A stretch of DNA of 64,000 nt, taken from positions 147,061-211,060 of the forward strand of contig NZ_BSTR01000007.1 of NCBI RefSeq assembly GCF_030269645.1, read 5' to 3'. This document shows positions 24,482 to 33,506 of the stretch, one piece after another. Position numbers and translations under genes: made by a program. The stretch's first letter is position 1. Every line of letters begins with the position of its first letter. This DNA comes from Actinokineospora sp. NBRC 105648 (lineage in GTDB: Bacteria > Actinomycetota > Actinomycetes > Mycobacteriales > Pseudonocardiaceae). The notes under the pieces are model-generated. The model worked only from the letters and a program-made list of their open reading frames with translations. It was not told where the DNA came from and ran no database searches.

Positions 24482-25627
24482 ATGTTCGTGGTCGTGGTGG
24501 GGCTGGGCGTCGCGCTCTTGCACCTGTACCTGTGGAAGCGGTTGGTCAAGGACACGACCAGGACGACCCGGGTGCGGCGGGCGGGCACGGTGGTGCTGGG
24601 CCTGCTGCTGGCGTTCGCGCTGGCGGCCCTGACCCTGCCGCGGGTGGTCGGGGTGCCGAACTCGGGCTGGTTCGCCTGGCCCGGGTACCTGTGGCTGGCG
24701 GTGTTCTTCTACCTGCTGCTGATCCTGGCGGTCCTGGAGCTGCCCCGGCTCGCGCTGCGCAAGTGGCTGCGGGCACCGAGGGCCGACCAGGGGGCACCGG
24801 AGGTCGACGAGAGCAGGCGGCTGTTCCTGTCCCGCGCGGGCGCGGTCGTCGCCGGGGCCGCGTCGACCAGCATCGTCGGCGCGGGCGCGGTGACGGCGCT
24901 GAGCCCACCGGAGGTCAAACGGCTGGCGGTGCCGATCAGCAGGCTCGACCCGGGGCTGCGCGGCTTCCGGATCGCCGTGGTCAGCGACATCCACCTGGGA
25001 CCGCTGCTGGGCCGGGCGCACACCGAGCGGATCGTCCGGATGATCAACGAGACGCGGCCGGACCTGGTCGCCATGGTCGGCGACCTGGCCGACGGCACGG
25101 TCGCCGAACTGGGCCGGGCGGCCGAGCCGCTCAAGGACCTGGTGTCGCCGCACGGGACGTACTTCGTGACCGGGAACCACGAATATTACTCGGGCTACCA
25201 GGAGTGGGTCACCGAACTGGAACGCCTCGGGCTGCACTACCTGCACAACGAGAACACCAAGATCGCGGGCGGTATCACCCTCGCGGGCGTCACCGACGTG
25301 ACCGGCAAGTCGATGGGGGACGCACCGGACATGGACCGCGCACTGTCCGGAAGGGACAGTGCACTGCCGACGGTGATGCTGGCCCACCAACCGGTCCAGG
25401 TCGCGGGCGCGGCCAGCCGGGGCGTCGACCTCCAGCTCTCCGGCCACACCCACGGCGGCCAGCTGTTCCCCTTCCACTACGTGGTCCGGATGGCCCAGCC
25501 CGCGGTGTCCGGCCTGTCCAAAGTAGACAACACCTGGCTGTACGTGACCAACGGCGCGGGCTCCTGGGGTCCCCCGGTCCGAGTCGGCGCACCCCCGGAC
25601 ATCACCGTGGTGGAGCTGACGCCCTAG
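24482..25627 (+). CDS. Membrane-anchored calcineurin-like metallophosphoesterase (YkuE-like)
   Basis: A 381-residue protein. Three to four N-terminal hydrophobic segments (1-20, 35-55, 65-90, 115-135) are followed by the metallophosphoesterase core with all metal motifs: SDIHLG, GDLADG, GNHEYY, and the C-terminal SGHTHGGQ. Such YkuE/YaeI-type enzymes hydrolyse phosphoesters at the membrane. An RRLFLSRAG sequence before the last hydrophobic segment resembles a twin-arginine motif. Confidence 0.9.
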   Translation: MFVVVVGLGVALLHLYLWKRLVKDTTRTTRVRRAGTVVLGLLLAFALAALTLPRVVGVPNSGWFAWPGYLWLAVFFYLLLILAVLELPRLALRKWLRAPRADQGAPEVDESRRLFLSRAGAVVAGAASTSIVGAGAVTALSPPEVKRLAVPISRLDPGLRGFRIAVVSDIHLGPLLGRAHTERIVRMINETRPDLVAMVGDLADGTVAELGRAAEPLKDLVSPHGTYFVTGNHEYYSGYQEWVTELERLGLHYLHNENTKIAGGITLAGVTDVTGKSMGDAPDMDRALSGRDSALPTVMLAHQPVQVAGAASRGVDLQLSGHTHGGQLFPFHYVVRMAQPAVSGLSKVDNTWLYVTNGAGSWGPPVRVGAPPDITVVELTP

Positions 25628-25688
25628 TCCCGCTAGCCGCATCGGGCGAAGACAGCACTGACTCGACGACACGCACGAGCTGAGCGCT

Positions 25689-25694
25689 TAGGGT
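25689..25694 (+). promoter_or_regulatory. Predicted -10 before the deaminase toxin gene
   Basis: TAGGGT lies 7 nt before the GTG at 25702, so the toxin-immunity pair probably has its own leaderless promoter. Confidence 0.5.
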
Positions 25695-25701
25695 CACCAC
25701 C

Positions 25702-26490
25702 GTGTCCATCGGCGATGAGGCGACCGAACTCCGGGCGATCGCAGACCGGATCGGGCAAACACGAAACACCCTGGACGACTGCTCGAAGGCGCTCGACCAA
25801 GCACACATCACGGTGGGCGCCCTGCTCCACGGCACGACCACCTATGAGGTGGCCGCACGGGCGGTCGAGGCGGCGATGGCCACGCTCGCGGCACTGGACA
25901 CCGCTCTCGTCGAGGCCGAGCGCACGATCCAGGACGCGGCCGACCACCACCTGGGCGCCCACCGGCCCGCGGCACCAGTGGGCTCCGTCCGCGATGACCA
26001 GGCCACCGCACCACCACCGCGGACGCCGTCACCATCAGGAATCGCGAACCGGCACGGGGATCGGTACCCGCGCGAAGCGCTGCCGTACTCCGACGAACTG
26101 CCTCCGCGGGTGCGCAAGGGCACGCAGAACGCACCGCTGGTGGCCCACATCGAGATCGACGGACGACTGATCGGCTCGATCACCCCACGACGCGGAGATG
26201 TGTGGACCCGAGACGTGATGGAGCGAGTGTTCGAACTCGAACTCAACGGTGCGAACCTGGTCGCCAACCACGTGGAGATGAAAGCGGCCATCATCCTCAT
26301 TCAGGGAACAGGAACCCACGCACAGGTCACGCTGAACCATTCGCCGTGCGGTTCGGAGCCCAATGATCGGGCAGGGTGCGACAACTACCTGCCGGCCTTT
26401 CTACCAGTCGGCCTTAGGATGACCGTGCTTGGCACAGACGCGCGCGGGGCGCCGTTCAAACGAACCTACGACGGGAAGGCTGATCGATGA
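25702..26490 (+). CDS. DddA/SCP1.201-like nucleic-acid deaminase toxin
   Basis: A 262-residue protein. Residues 1-90 form an alpha-helical hairpin that may act as a WXG/LXG-like export domain, residues 90-140 are a Pro-rich linker, and residues about 143-262 match the SCP1.201-like deaminase fold. Zinc/catalytic residues are visible: H190 and E192 in HVEMK, then P215-C216 and C226. DddA-type members deaminate cytosine in double-stranded DNA. Here the two cysteines are separated by 9 residues, against 2 in DddA. The stop overlaps the immunity start (ATGA), supporting a toxin-immunity operon. DNA versus other substrate is unproven. Confidence 0.82.
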   Translation: MSIGDEATELRAIADRIGQTRNTLDDCSKALDQAHITVGALLHGTTTYEVAARAVEAAMATLAALDTALVEAERTIQDAADHHLGAHRPAAPVGSVRDDQATAPPPRTPSPSGIANRHGDRYPREALPYSDELPPRVRKGTQNAPLVAHIEIDGRLIGSITPRRGDVWTRDVMERVFELELNGANLVANHVEMKAAIILIQGTGTHAQVTLNHSPCGSEPNDRAGCDNYLPAFLPVGLRMTVLGTDARGAPFKRTYDGKADR

Positions 26491-26915
26491 CCGCCACACC
26501 GGTGACCGACCGGGCCTACATCGACCTGGAGTCCCTTCCGGCCGGCGTCGACCTGGTGCGCGAGGTGCGGTCCCTGAACGAGGCCGGGGTCGAGGTCCCG
26601 TGGATGTGGGTCATCACCGAGCAGGCTTTCGACATCCACTCCAAGACGCAGGTCATGTTCGTCGTGGGAGTGAACAACGCCGTAGGTGTTCTCCACTGGG
26701 ACGCCGCTCGACGGGGCGACGTGCCGAAGACCGGTACCAATCCCGAGTGGATCGGCTACTTTCTCGCGGGCTCGCACGAAAGCCCGGTCCCACCCCACGC
26801 GGAAGTCCCGATCGATCTCGTCTACCAAGCCCTCGCCGAATTCCTGACCACCCGCACACGCCCCACCTGCGTGCAGTGGCAGGAAGCCGCGCACCCCATG
26901 TCCCAGTTCACCTGA
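26487..26915 (+). CDS. Imm1-family-like immunity protein
   Basis: A 142-residue acidic cytoplasmic protein with no signal peptide. VNNAVGVLHWDA and the late LVYQALAEFLTT helix fit the Imm1 family, which commonly neutralises SCP1.201-type deaminases. Its ATG overlaps the deaminase stop (ATGA), the usual toxin-then-immunity order, and it ends only 4 nt from the convergent pknG stop. The family call is from pattern memory; the pairing is the strongest evidence. Confidence 0.78.
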   Translation: MTATPVTDRAYIDLESLPAGVDLVREVRSLNEAGVEVPWMWVITEQAFDIHSKTQVMFVVGVNNAVGVLHWDAARRGDVPKTGTNPEWIGYFLAGSHESPVPPHAEVPIDLVYQALAEFLTTRTRPTCVQWQEAAHPMSQFT

Positions 26916-26919
26916 CCCA

Positions 26920-29900
26920 CTACGTGAGCGTGCGCGGTCGGATCGCGTTTGCCTTGTCCACCAGCGCGTGCCGCTGTTCCGGTGAGCTCGCCAACCGGGC
27001 CAGGGCGCGGTAGCAGCGTTCCAGGCCGAACCTCAGCTCGCGCTCGGAGAGCTCGCACCCCAGCACCGTGCGCTGCGGGTGGGCCGGGTTGGCGCCGGGC
27101 TTGCCCGCCCGGACCCAGCCGTACGCGGCCTCCAGGACCTCCGCCGAGAGCTGCGTGCGCCGTTCCGCGTCCAGTGCCAGGCGCTCCAGGCGTTTGGCGG
27201 CGTCGTGGAGTTCGTGTTCGACGACGTTGGCCACCTCGTGCGCCCTGGCCTTCACCTTGATGGCGGCGACCTGGGCGGCGACGTGGTGGCTGGAGGTGTC
27301 CGGCACCGACTCCAGGACCTCGATCGCGCCCGCCCGGGCGCCCTGCGCCAGGTACACCCTGGCCAGGCCGAACGCGGCGCTGACGAACGAGTGGTCCACC
27401 CGCCAGACCAGCTCGTAGTAGCGGGCGGCGGCGAAGTGGTCGCCCGCGTACTCCGCGCTGACCGCCAGCGCCAGCTTCGGCGCGACCTCGCCGGGGACCG
27501 CGTCGTAGACCCGGTCGAACGCCTCGCGCGCGGCCTTGGGCGCGTTGTCGGCCAGGGCCAGCAGGCCGTGGAAGTAGTCCGGGCGCCAGTCGGTCGGGTG
27601 GGTGACCAGCTTGCGGGCCGCCGCCAGCTCGGCGCCCGCCGCGCGCAGGTCGCCCTGTTCCATCCGCGCCTTCACCAGCCGCAGCCGGACCTCGATCGAG
27701 TCCTGCGGGGCGCTCGCGAGCGCGGCGACCAGCTCGGCGGGTTCGGTCGCGGTGATGCTGGCCAGCACGGCGGCGGCCGGGTCGTCGGTGTCCACCAGCG
27801 GCAGCGGCAGCACCGAGGCGACCTCGACCGGGTCGGGCACCGGCAGCGAGTCGGCCACGACCAGGCCCGCGCCGAACGTCCTGGCCTCCACACCGAACAC
27901 AGTGGACAGTCCGGGCCGCGGCCTGCCGGTGCCCAGCGCCATGACCTCGCGCAGCACCCCGGTGAGCTGGTCGGCCATCTCCTCGGCGGAGGCGAAGCGC
28001 AGCACCGGGTCGGCGTGCGTGGCCCGCTTGAGGACCCGGTGGTAGCTGACGAACAGCGCGAACAGCGGCTCGGCGTCCGGCCCGGGCAGGGTGTGCCGGT
28101 AGCGGGTCGTGTAGCCGGCGAACTCGATCGACAGGACCGCCAGCGTGCGGCCGACGGTGTAGATGTCGGAGGCCACGGTGGCGCCCTCGGTGGACAGCTC
28201 GGGCGCGGCGTACCCGGCGGTGAAGAACAGCGGGCTCTCGTAGTCATCGGTCTTGCGGACCGCGCCGAGGTCGATCAGCTTGAGCTGCTCGCCCGCCTGG
28301 ATCACGTTGTCCGGCTTGAGGTCGCAGTAGAGCATGTCGATGCTGTGCAGGTAGCCGATGGCGGGCAGGATCTCCAGGCCGTAGGCGATCACCTGCCCGA
28401 TCGGCAGCGGCTCGGCCCGCCCGGCCTCGCGGTGGTGCTCGAGCGCGAGCTGGCGCAGCGACTGGCCGCCGACGTACTCCATGACGATGTAGCCGATCAG
28501 GGAGCCGGTCTTGGGGTCCGGGTGCTCGACGAAGTTGTAGATCTTGACGACGTTCGGGTGCTCCACCTCGGCGAGGAACCGCCGCTCGGCGACCACCGAG
28601 GCCATCGACGTCTCGTCGCCGGTGTCGATCATACCCTTGAGCACTACCCAGCGGTCGCTGACGTTGTGGTCCTTGGCCAGGTAGATCCACCCGAGCCCGC
28701 CGTAGGCGATGCTGCCCAGCACCTCGTACTGCCCGCCGACCAGGTCGCCGCGGAAGAGCCGGGGCCGGAAGTTGAAGGGCTGGTCGCAGGTCGGGCAGTT
28801 GCCCTCGGGGTCCCCCGGCTCGCCATCGTTGCCCCGGCCGACCTCGGCGCCGCAGTTGTTGCAGAACCGCTTGCCCTCCGCGACGACCGGGTTGTCCAGC
28901 ACCGCGCTGGCCGGGTCCTTGACCGGGACCACCGGCACCTCGACGAGACCGGCGCCCAACCGCCCGCGGCCCGAGGCCCGCGACCCGGTCCGGCGCCCGG
29001 TGCCGGGGAACGACCCGGACCCGGTGCCCGGCCCGTTGTCCGTGCGGCTGACCAGCTGCGTCTCCGGCTCCGGCGGCTCGGGCTCGTCGGGGCGCGGCGG
29101 GACGATGCTCTGGGTCAGCGTGTGGGTGTTGAGGACACTGGTGGGCTGCGGCTCGTCGGCCGCCAACGCGGTCTCGGGGAGCACCCCGGGCTGACGCGGC
29201 GCGACGGGCGGGAACTGGGTGGTCGCCTGCCCCAGCTGGGGACCAGGCCCCGACCACGGATGCGGACTGGGCCGCGGTGACGTCCCGGGCCTGCCCGAGA
29301 ACGGAGTGTTCGCCTGATCGGACAGCGACCTGCCCTGATCACCCCGGCCCGACTGGCTCGACGAACCCGACGGGAACGGCTGACCCTGTTGGCCGCGCGG
29401 CGGTGCTTGGCTTGCCGGGCCGGACGCACCTGGTGGCAGCGGATACCCGGGCGCACCCGGCCGCCCCGAGGGGGGAGGTGGCCCTGCTTGGCTGGACCGC
29501 CCGGTCTGAGGTGGCTGCCCAGCCTGGGACGGTTGCCCGACATGGGGTGGCTGCCCGGTCGGGGACGCGTGCCCAACAGGGCTCGGCTGCCCACCGTGCC
29601 CCGGCTGCGCGGCCTGAGGCGGATGCCCGCCCTGGTTGGGTTGCCCCGCGGGGGTGGGCGGCCCGGCCGGGAATGGTCGTCCAGTCGGTGGTTGCCCGGG
29701 CTGAGGGGGATGACCGCTGTTGACCGGCGGACCGGCCTGGAGCGGCCGGGGCTGGAGCGGTTGTCCGGCCTGGGGGTGCTGCCCGGCTTGGAACGGGTAC
29801 CCGCGGTGGGTCTGCTGCCCGGCCTGGGTCTGCTGTCCCGGCTGACCGGGCGTGGGCTGCCCACCGGCGTAGCCGGGTCGGGCGAAACCGCCGGTCTGGC

Positions 29901-30768
29901 CTGGTCCGCCGCCCGGAAACCCTTGCCCAGCCGGATAGCCAGGACCGCCCACCGGCGGGTACGGGCGTTGCCCGGTGGTCGTCGGACCGGGGTGGCTCCC
30001 CGGCGCCGGGTACTGCCCAGTCCCGGGGAACGGCTGTCCCTGCGGACCGACCGGCACCGGGTGCTGCCCAGTCGACTGCGCCGGCTCGGGGTCGTCGACG
30101 GCCGCATGCCTGCCTCCCGAGCGCCGCGGGGTCGCCCGCTTGGGCGGCGGCCCGGGCTGGACCGCCCCCGCCTCCGGCGGCGCCCACGGCGACAACGGAA
30201 CCCGCCACGCGGAAGCGGCGCCCTCAGCACCTGCGGCGTTCTCACCCACTGCGGCGCCCTCAGCGGCCAACGCGCTCTCAGCGGCCGTGGCGCTCTCGGC
30301 GCCGCTCACAGCCGCTCCACTCCCAACAGCCGCAGCGCCTTCAGAATTCGCCGCGCCCGCGACAGCAGTGGCACCGTCGACGGCCACGGCCTGCTCACCA
30401 GTCGTGTTCTCCACACCCGAGGCGCCCTCAGCAGCCGGAGTGCCTCCAGCGGCTGTGGCACCTCGGCCAGCCGCGGCCTTCTCAGCAGTCGTGGAGTCCT
30501 CAGCTGTCCGGGAATCCCCAGCTGTCGTGGAGTCCTCAGCTGTCGCAGCGTTCTCCGCCGCGCAGGCCGCCTCCGACGTCTCCCCGTCGGCCGACTCGCG
30601 CGCACCGCCCGGCACGTCCGCGCTCGACCCGACCACCTCGGCGGAACCGGCTCCCGGACGCACACTGTCCTCTTCGGACGGTTGGGCTGCCTGCGGTGCG
30701 TCGAAGTTCCACCGAGCCGGTTTCGGCGGGACCGGGTCCGACTCGCCCGGCGGGGTCCAGTGCGTCAT
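26920..30768 (-). CDS. pknG: Serine/threonine kinase PknG with very long disordered N-terminus
   Basis: A 1282-residue protein. Residues 1-620 are low complexity: an Ala/Glu/Thr-rich section, then a Pro/Gly/Gln-rich section with GQP-type repeats. A rubredoxin-like site has C636-x2-C639 and C658-x2-C661. The kinase domain (about 681-945) has GGLGWIYLAK, CDLKPDN and DLGAVR; TPRs occupy the C-terminus. M. tuberculosis PknG (750 aa) has the same order with about 100 residues before the cysteines. PknG phosphorylates GarA to control glutamate/2-oxoglutarate metabolism in response to amino acids sensed through GlnH/GlnX, encoded directly upstream. Confidence 0.95.
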   Translation of the reverse strand: MTHWTPPGESDPVPPKPARWNFDAPQAAQPSEEDSVRPGAGSAEVVGSSADVPGGARESADGETSEAACAAENAATAEDSTTAGDSRTAEDSTTAEKAAAGRGATAAGGTPAAEGASGVENTTGEQAVAVDGATAVAGAANSEGAAAVGSGAAVSGAESATAAESALAAEGAAVGENAAGAEGAASAWRVPLSPWAPPEAGAVQPGPPPKRATPRRSGGRHAAVDDPEPAQSTGQHPVPVGPQGQPFPGTGQYPAPGSHPGPTTTGQRPYPPVGGPGYPAGQGFPGGGPGQTGGFARPGYAGGQPTPGQPGQQTQAGQQTHRGYPFQAGQHPQAGQPLQPRPLQAGPPVNSGHPPQPGQPPTGRPFPAGPPTPAGQPNQGGHPPQAAQPGHGGQPSPVGHASPTGQPPHVGQPSQAGQPPQTGRSSQAGPPPPSGRPGAPGYPLPPGASGPASQAPPRGQQGQPFPSGSSSQSGRGDQGRSLSDQANTPFSGRPGTSPRPSPHPWSGPGPQLGQATTQFPPVAPRQPGVLPETALAADEPQPTSVLNTHTLTQSIVPPRPDEPEPPEPETQLVSRTDNGPGTGSGSFPGTGRRTGSRASGRGRLGAGLVEVPVVPVKDPASAVLDNPVVAEGKRFCNNCGAEVGRGNDGEPGDPEGNCPTCDQPFNFRPRLFRGDLVGGQYEVLGSIAYGGLGWIYLAKDHNVSDRWVVLKGMIDTGDETSMASVVAERRFLAEVEHPNVVKIYNFVEHPDPKTGSLIGYIVMEYVGGQSLRQLALEHHREAGRAEPLPIGQVIAYGLEILPAIGYLHSIDMLYCDLKPDNVIQAGEQLKLIDLGAVRKTDDYESPLFFTAGYAAPELSTEGATVASDIYTVGRTLAVLSIEFAGYTTRYRHTLPGPDAEPLFALFVSYHRVLKRATHADPVLRFASAEEMADQLTGVLREVMALGTGRPRPGLSTVFGVEARTFGAGLVVADSLPVPDPVEVASVLPLPLVDTDDPAAAVLASITATEPAELVAALASAPQDSIEVRLRLVKARMEQGDLRAAGAELAAARKLVTHPTDWRPDYFHGLLALADNAPKAAREAFDRVYDAVPGEVAPKLALAVSAEYAGDHFAAARYYELVWRVDHSFVSAAFGLARVYLAQGARAGAIEVLESVPDTSSHHVAAQVAAIKVKARAHEVANVVEHELHDAAKRLERLALDAERRTQLSAEVLEAAYGWVRAGKPGANPAHPQRTVLGCELSERELRFGLERCYRALARLASSPEQRHALVDKANAIRPRTLT
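30488..30544 (-). repeat. 36-bp-period repeats in the pknG N-terminal region
   Basis: A 21-bp sequence occurs identically at 30488-30508 and 30524-30544, encoding repeated EDSTTA-type units 12 residues apart. Weaker copies flank it. Recent in-frame repeat expansion is the simplest reading. Confidence 0.75.
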
Positions 30769-30777
30769 GCGGCCACC

Positions 30778-31761
30778 TCAGTCCCGGTACTTCGCCACGG
30801 GCGGCGCGGCCTGCTCGCCCGCCTTGGCCAGCCAGCGGTTGTAGCTCGCCGTCCAGGAGCCGCCGGTGACCGACTTCTCCAGGACGCCGTTGACGAACCG
30901 CACCATGTCCTCGTTCTGCTTGGGGATGCCGATGCCGTAGGGCTCCTCGGTGAACTTGGGCCCGACCAGCTTGATGTTCGGGTCCTGGGCGACCATCCCG
31001 GCCAGGATCGTGTCGTCTGTGGACACCGCGGCCACCTGCCCCTGCTGCAGCATCAGCAGGCAGTCCGACCAGTTGTCGACCGCCACCGCCTCCGGGGGCG
31101 CCGGGGACTCGCGCAGCTTGTTCAGCGAGGTCGAGCCCTTGGCCGCGCAGACGCGCTTGCCGCCGAGCTGGTCGATGCCGGTGATCGGGGACGAGCGGTC
31201 GACGACCAGCCGCTGGCCCGCGACGTAGTAGATGGCCGAGAAGTTGATGTCGACCCAGCGCGCGCAGGTCGCGGTCATGGTGCGCACCACGATGTCGACC
31301 TCGTTGCGCTTGAGCGCGTCGATCCGCTCGGCCGAGGTGATCACCTTGTACTGCACCCGGTTCGGGTCGCCGAAGATCGCCGCGGCGACGTCGCGGACGC
31401 GGTCGATGTCGAAGCCCTCCAGCGCGTTGCTGGTCGGGTTGCGGAAGCCGAAGAGGAAGGTGTTCTGGTCGACGCCGGCGATGAGCCTGCCGCGGTCCTG
31501 GATCGCGCGCATCGTCGAGCCCTGCGGCATCGACCCGGCGGGCGGCTGCGGGCCGGGCCGCAGGCTGGCGGCCGGGTCGCACGGCGGCACCTGCGTCGCG
31601 GCCCCGCTGGTCGTCGGCGGGTTCACCTCGACCCCGGCGGGCTGCGGCCGGTCGACGGTGGTGACCGTGGCCAGGTCCACCGGTTTGCCCGGCGACGCGC
31701 AGGAGGCGGTGAGCAGCGCGGCGCCCACCAGCGCCGCGGTCAGGGTGAGCGCGCGCCTCAT
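30778..31761 (-). CDS. glnH: Glutamate/aspartate-binding lipoprotein GlnH
   Basis: A 327-residue lipoprotein: signal peptide ending in the lipobox TASC (Cys at about residue 21), a Pro/Thr linker, then a type-3 periplasmic binding domain (GRLIAGVDQNTFLFG through the NWSDCLLMLQQG lobe). In actinobacteria it senses Asp/Glu outside the membrane and signals through GlnX to PknG. It overlaps glnX (ATGA) and ends 9 nt before pknG, giving one operon glnX-glnH-pknG. Confidence 0.93.
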   Translation of the reverse strand: MRRALTLTAALVGAALLTASCASPGKPVDLATVTTVDRPQPAGVEVNPPTTSGAATQVPPCDPAASLRPGPQPPAGSMPQGSTMRAIQDRGRLIAGVDQNTFLFGFRNPTSNALEGFDIDRVRDVAAAIFGDPNRVQYKVITSAERIDALKRNEVDIVVRTMTATCARWVDINFSAIYYVAGQRLVVDRSSPITGIDQLGGKRVCAAKGSTSLNKLRESPAPPEAVAVDNWSDCLLMLQQGQVAAVSTDDTILAGMVAQDPNIKLVGPKFTEEPYGIGIPKQNEDMVRFVNGVLEKSVTGGSWTASYNRWLAKAGEQAAPPVAKYRD

Positions 31762-33083
31762 CGGTACTCCCGCAGTCGTTCCCGGATGCCCAGGGTGATC
31801 CCGGCGGCGGCGATGAGCCCGAGCACGAACAGGCCGGGCACCAGCCCGCTGAGCGAGTTGGCGGCCTTGGTGGTCTGGGTGAAGAACTCCTCGCGGCCCG
31901 CGTTGAGGGCGGTGATCAGGTTCTTGTCGAGCTTGCCGAACGCGGTGGCCGCGCTGTCCGGGGCGTCGCCGATGGCGACCTTGACCGCCTCCTCGTACTG
32001 GCCGCCCTCGTCCAGCTCGCGGATCTTGCGGTGCGCCCCGAGCCAGGCCTCGGCGTTGTCCACCGCCTGCCGGACCTCGCCCGCCACGACGCCGTTGGCC
32101 GAGTCGCCGGAGGCCAGGTCGGCGGCCTGGCGCAGCAGGTTCTCCGGTCCGCCGCCGGTGATGGTGGCCGCGAGCTGCTGCCACTCCTGCTCGTAGCCGG
32201 GGCCGTCGCCGCGGGCGACCAGGGTGAGGGTCTCGTCGGCGCGGCTCTTGAGCGAGTTGATCCGGGCCTGGACCAGCACGTCGACCTGCTGCGAGCCGTT
32301 GCGCTCGGCGTCGCCGACGTGGCCCGCCTCGATCAGCAGCGCGACCGCGCCCCACAGCAGGGCGAGCACGACGGCGATGGTGGCGGTGACCAGTCCGACG
32401 TTGAGCAACCGGTTCGTCTTGCGGGTCAGGTAGCGCTGTGTGACCACGAGCGCGCCGAGAAGCACCAGGATGAGGACCAACGCCCCCCAGGGGAATGACC
32501 TGGCGTCCTCTTGCTCTGCCTGCAACCGGTCGTAGTCGATCTCGTAGAGCTTCTCGGCGGCGGGCAGCAGCTTCGAGCGCATGAGACCCGATGCCTCGCG
32601 CAGGTAGGCGGCGCCCGCCGGGAAGCCCTGCCGGTTGTTGGCCCGCGCGGTCTCGACCAGACCTGTGTAGACGGGCAGCTGCTGGGACAGGATGCTGACC
32701 TGGTCGGCGGCGAGCGCGTCCCCGCCGACGTCGGAGGACGCCTTGCCGAGCGCGGCACCCGCCTGCGCGATGTCGAACTCGTAGCGGGTGCGCAGCGCGG
32801 CGGGCTCGACACCGCCGGAGAGGAACGCGCTGGCCGCGGTCGCGTCGGCGTCGGAGAGCGAGCGGAAGATCTGCTGCGCGGCGGCGGCCAGCGGCTCGCG
32901 GTGGTCGACCAGGTCGTCGAGGGTGTCCCGCTTGGCCTGCACGGTCAGCGCGGCCACGATCCCGGTGACCACGGTGAGCACGAGCAGTCCGACGGCCAGG
33001 AGCGAGAGCCGACCCGGGGTCGTGGTGGCCGACCTGGTCACCTTCGCCAGTGCCGACGGCCGCTCGGGCGCGACGGTCACCAC
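31758..33083 (-). CDS. glnX: GlnX-type membrane sensor/transducer
   Basis: A 441-residue membrane protein with four hydrophobic segments (about 25-48, 200-220, 232-255 and 415-435) and two extracellular helical domains, the layout of mycobacterial GlnX (Rv0412c). It is thought to connect GlnH ligand binding to PknG. Two tandem GTG codons (33083, 33080) can both serve as start; the first is given. Confidence 0.88.
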   Translation of the reverse strand: MVTVAPERPSALAKVTRSATTTPGRLSLLAVGLLVLTVVTGIVAALTVQAKRDTLDDLVDHREPLAAAAQQIFRSLSDADATAASAFLSGGVEPAALRTRYEFDIAQAGAALGKASSDVGGDALAADQVSILSQQLPVYTGLVETARANNRQGFPAGAAYLREASGLMRSKLLPAAEKLYEIDYDRLQAEQEDARSFPWGALVLILVLLGALVVTQRYLTRKTNRLLNVGLVTATIAVVLALLWGAVALLIEAGHVGDAERNGSQQVDVLVQARINSLKSRADETLTLVARGDGPGYEQEWQQLAATITGGGPENLLRQAADLASGDSANGVVAGEVRQAVDNAEAWLGAHRKIRELDEGGQYEEAVKVAIGDAPDSAATAFGKLDKNLITALNAGREEFFTQTTKAANSLSGLVPGLFVLGLIAAAGITLGIRERLREYR

Positions 33084-33274
33084 CGGGATCCACTCGACCG
33101 CACTCGCCCGCCGCCTTCCCCTCCGGATGCCTGGTCAGCCCTGAACCTAGTGGATACTTCCGCGCGCGCCACCATGTCCGACACAGCCGGTCACCGCGAC
33201 CTTCCCACTTGTGCGCGGCGTAGTCGCCTGGTTGCGCTCTGGTTAGCCGGTACGCGGTCTGGGACCGTGATCTC

Positions 33275-33496
33275 ATGAACGGTGAGCACAGCATGCAGCG
33301 GATCGCGACGTTCTGCGGACAGTGCGACTGTGGCTGTCCCGAACTGTGGATCGACCAGGAGGCGCCCGAAGAACGCCGGGTGGTCATCACCGACGACTTC
33401 GGCCAGCGGATCCAGCTGAGCCTCGGCCAGCTGGGCGACCTGGTCGCCGACGTCAAGGGCGGGGTGCTCGACCAACTGCTCGTACCGACCCCGTAG
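33275..33496 (+). CDS. Small cysteine-rich hypothetical protein
   Basis: A 73-residue protein. The N-terminus has four closely spaced cysteines within CGQCDCGCPEL, a likely metal-binding knot; the rest is acidic (RRVVITDDFGQRIQLSLGQL). No signal peptide. ATG at 33275 is used, but ATG at 33293 has a better-spaced GGTGAG and would give MQRIATFCGQ. Function unknown; the DUF5134 gene starts 10 nt after its stop. Confidence 0.7.
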   Translation: MNGEHSMQRIATFCGQCDCGCPELWIDQEAPEERRVVITDDFGQRIQLSLGQLGDLVADVKGGVLDQLLVPTP

Positions 33497-33506
33497 TCGC
33501 CGACGC

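Noticed and set aside
27079-32196. Open frames of 733 and 935 codons on the plus strand across pknG, glnH and glnX
   Set aside because: They are antisense to three clearly recognisable genes and have no motif; G+C-rich DNA opens such frames by chance.
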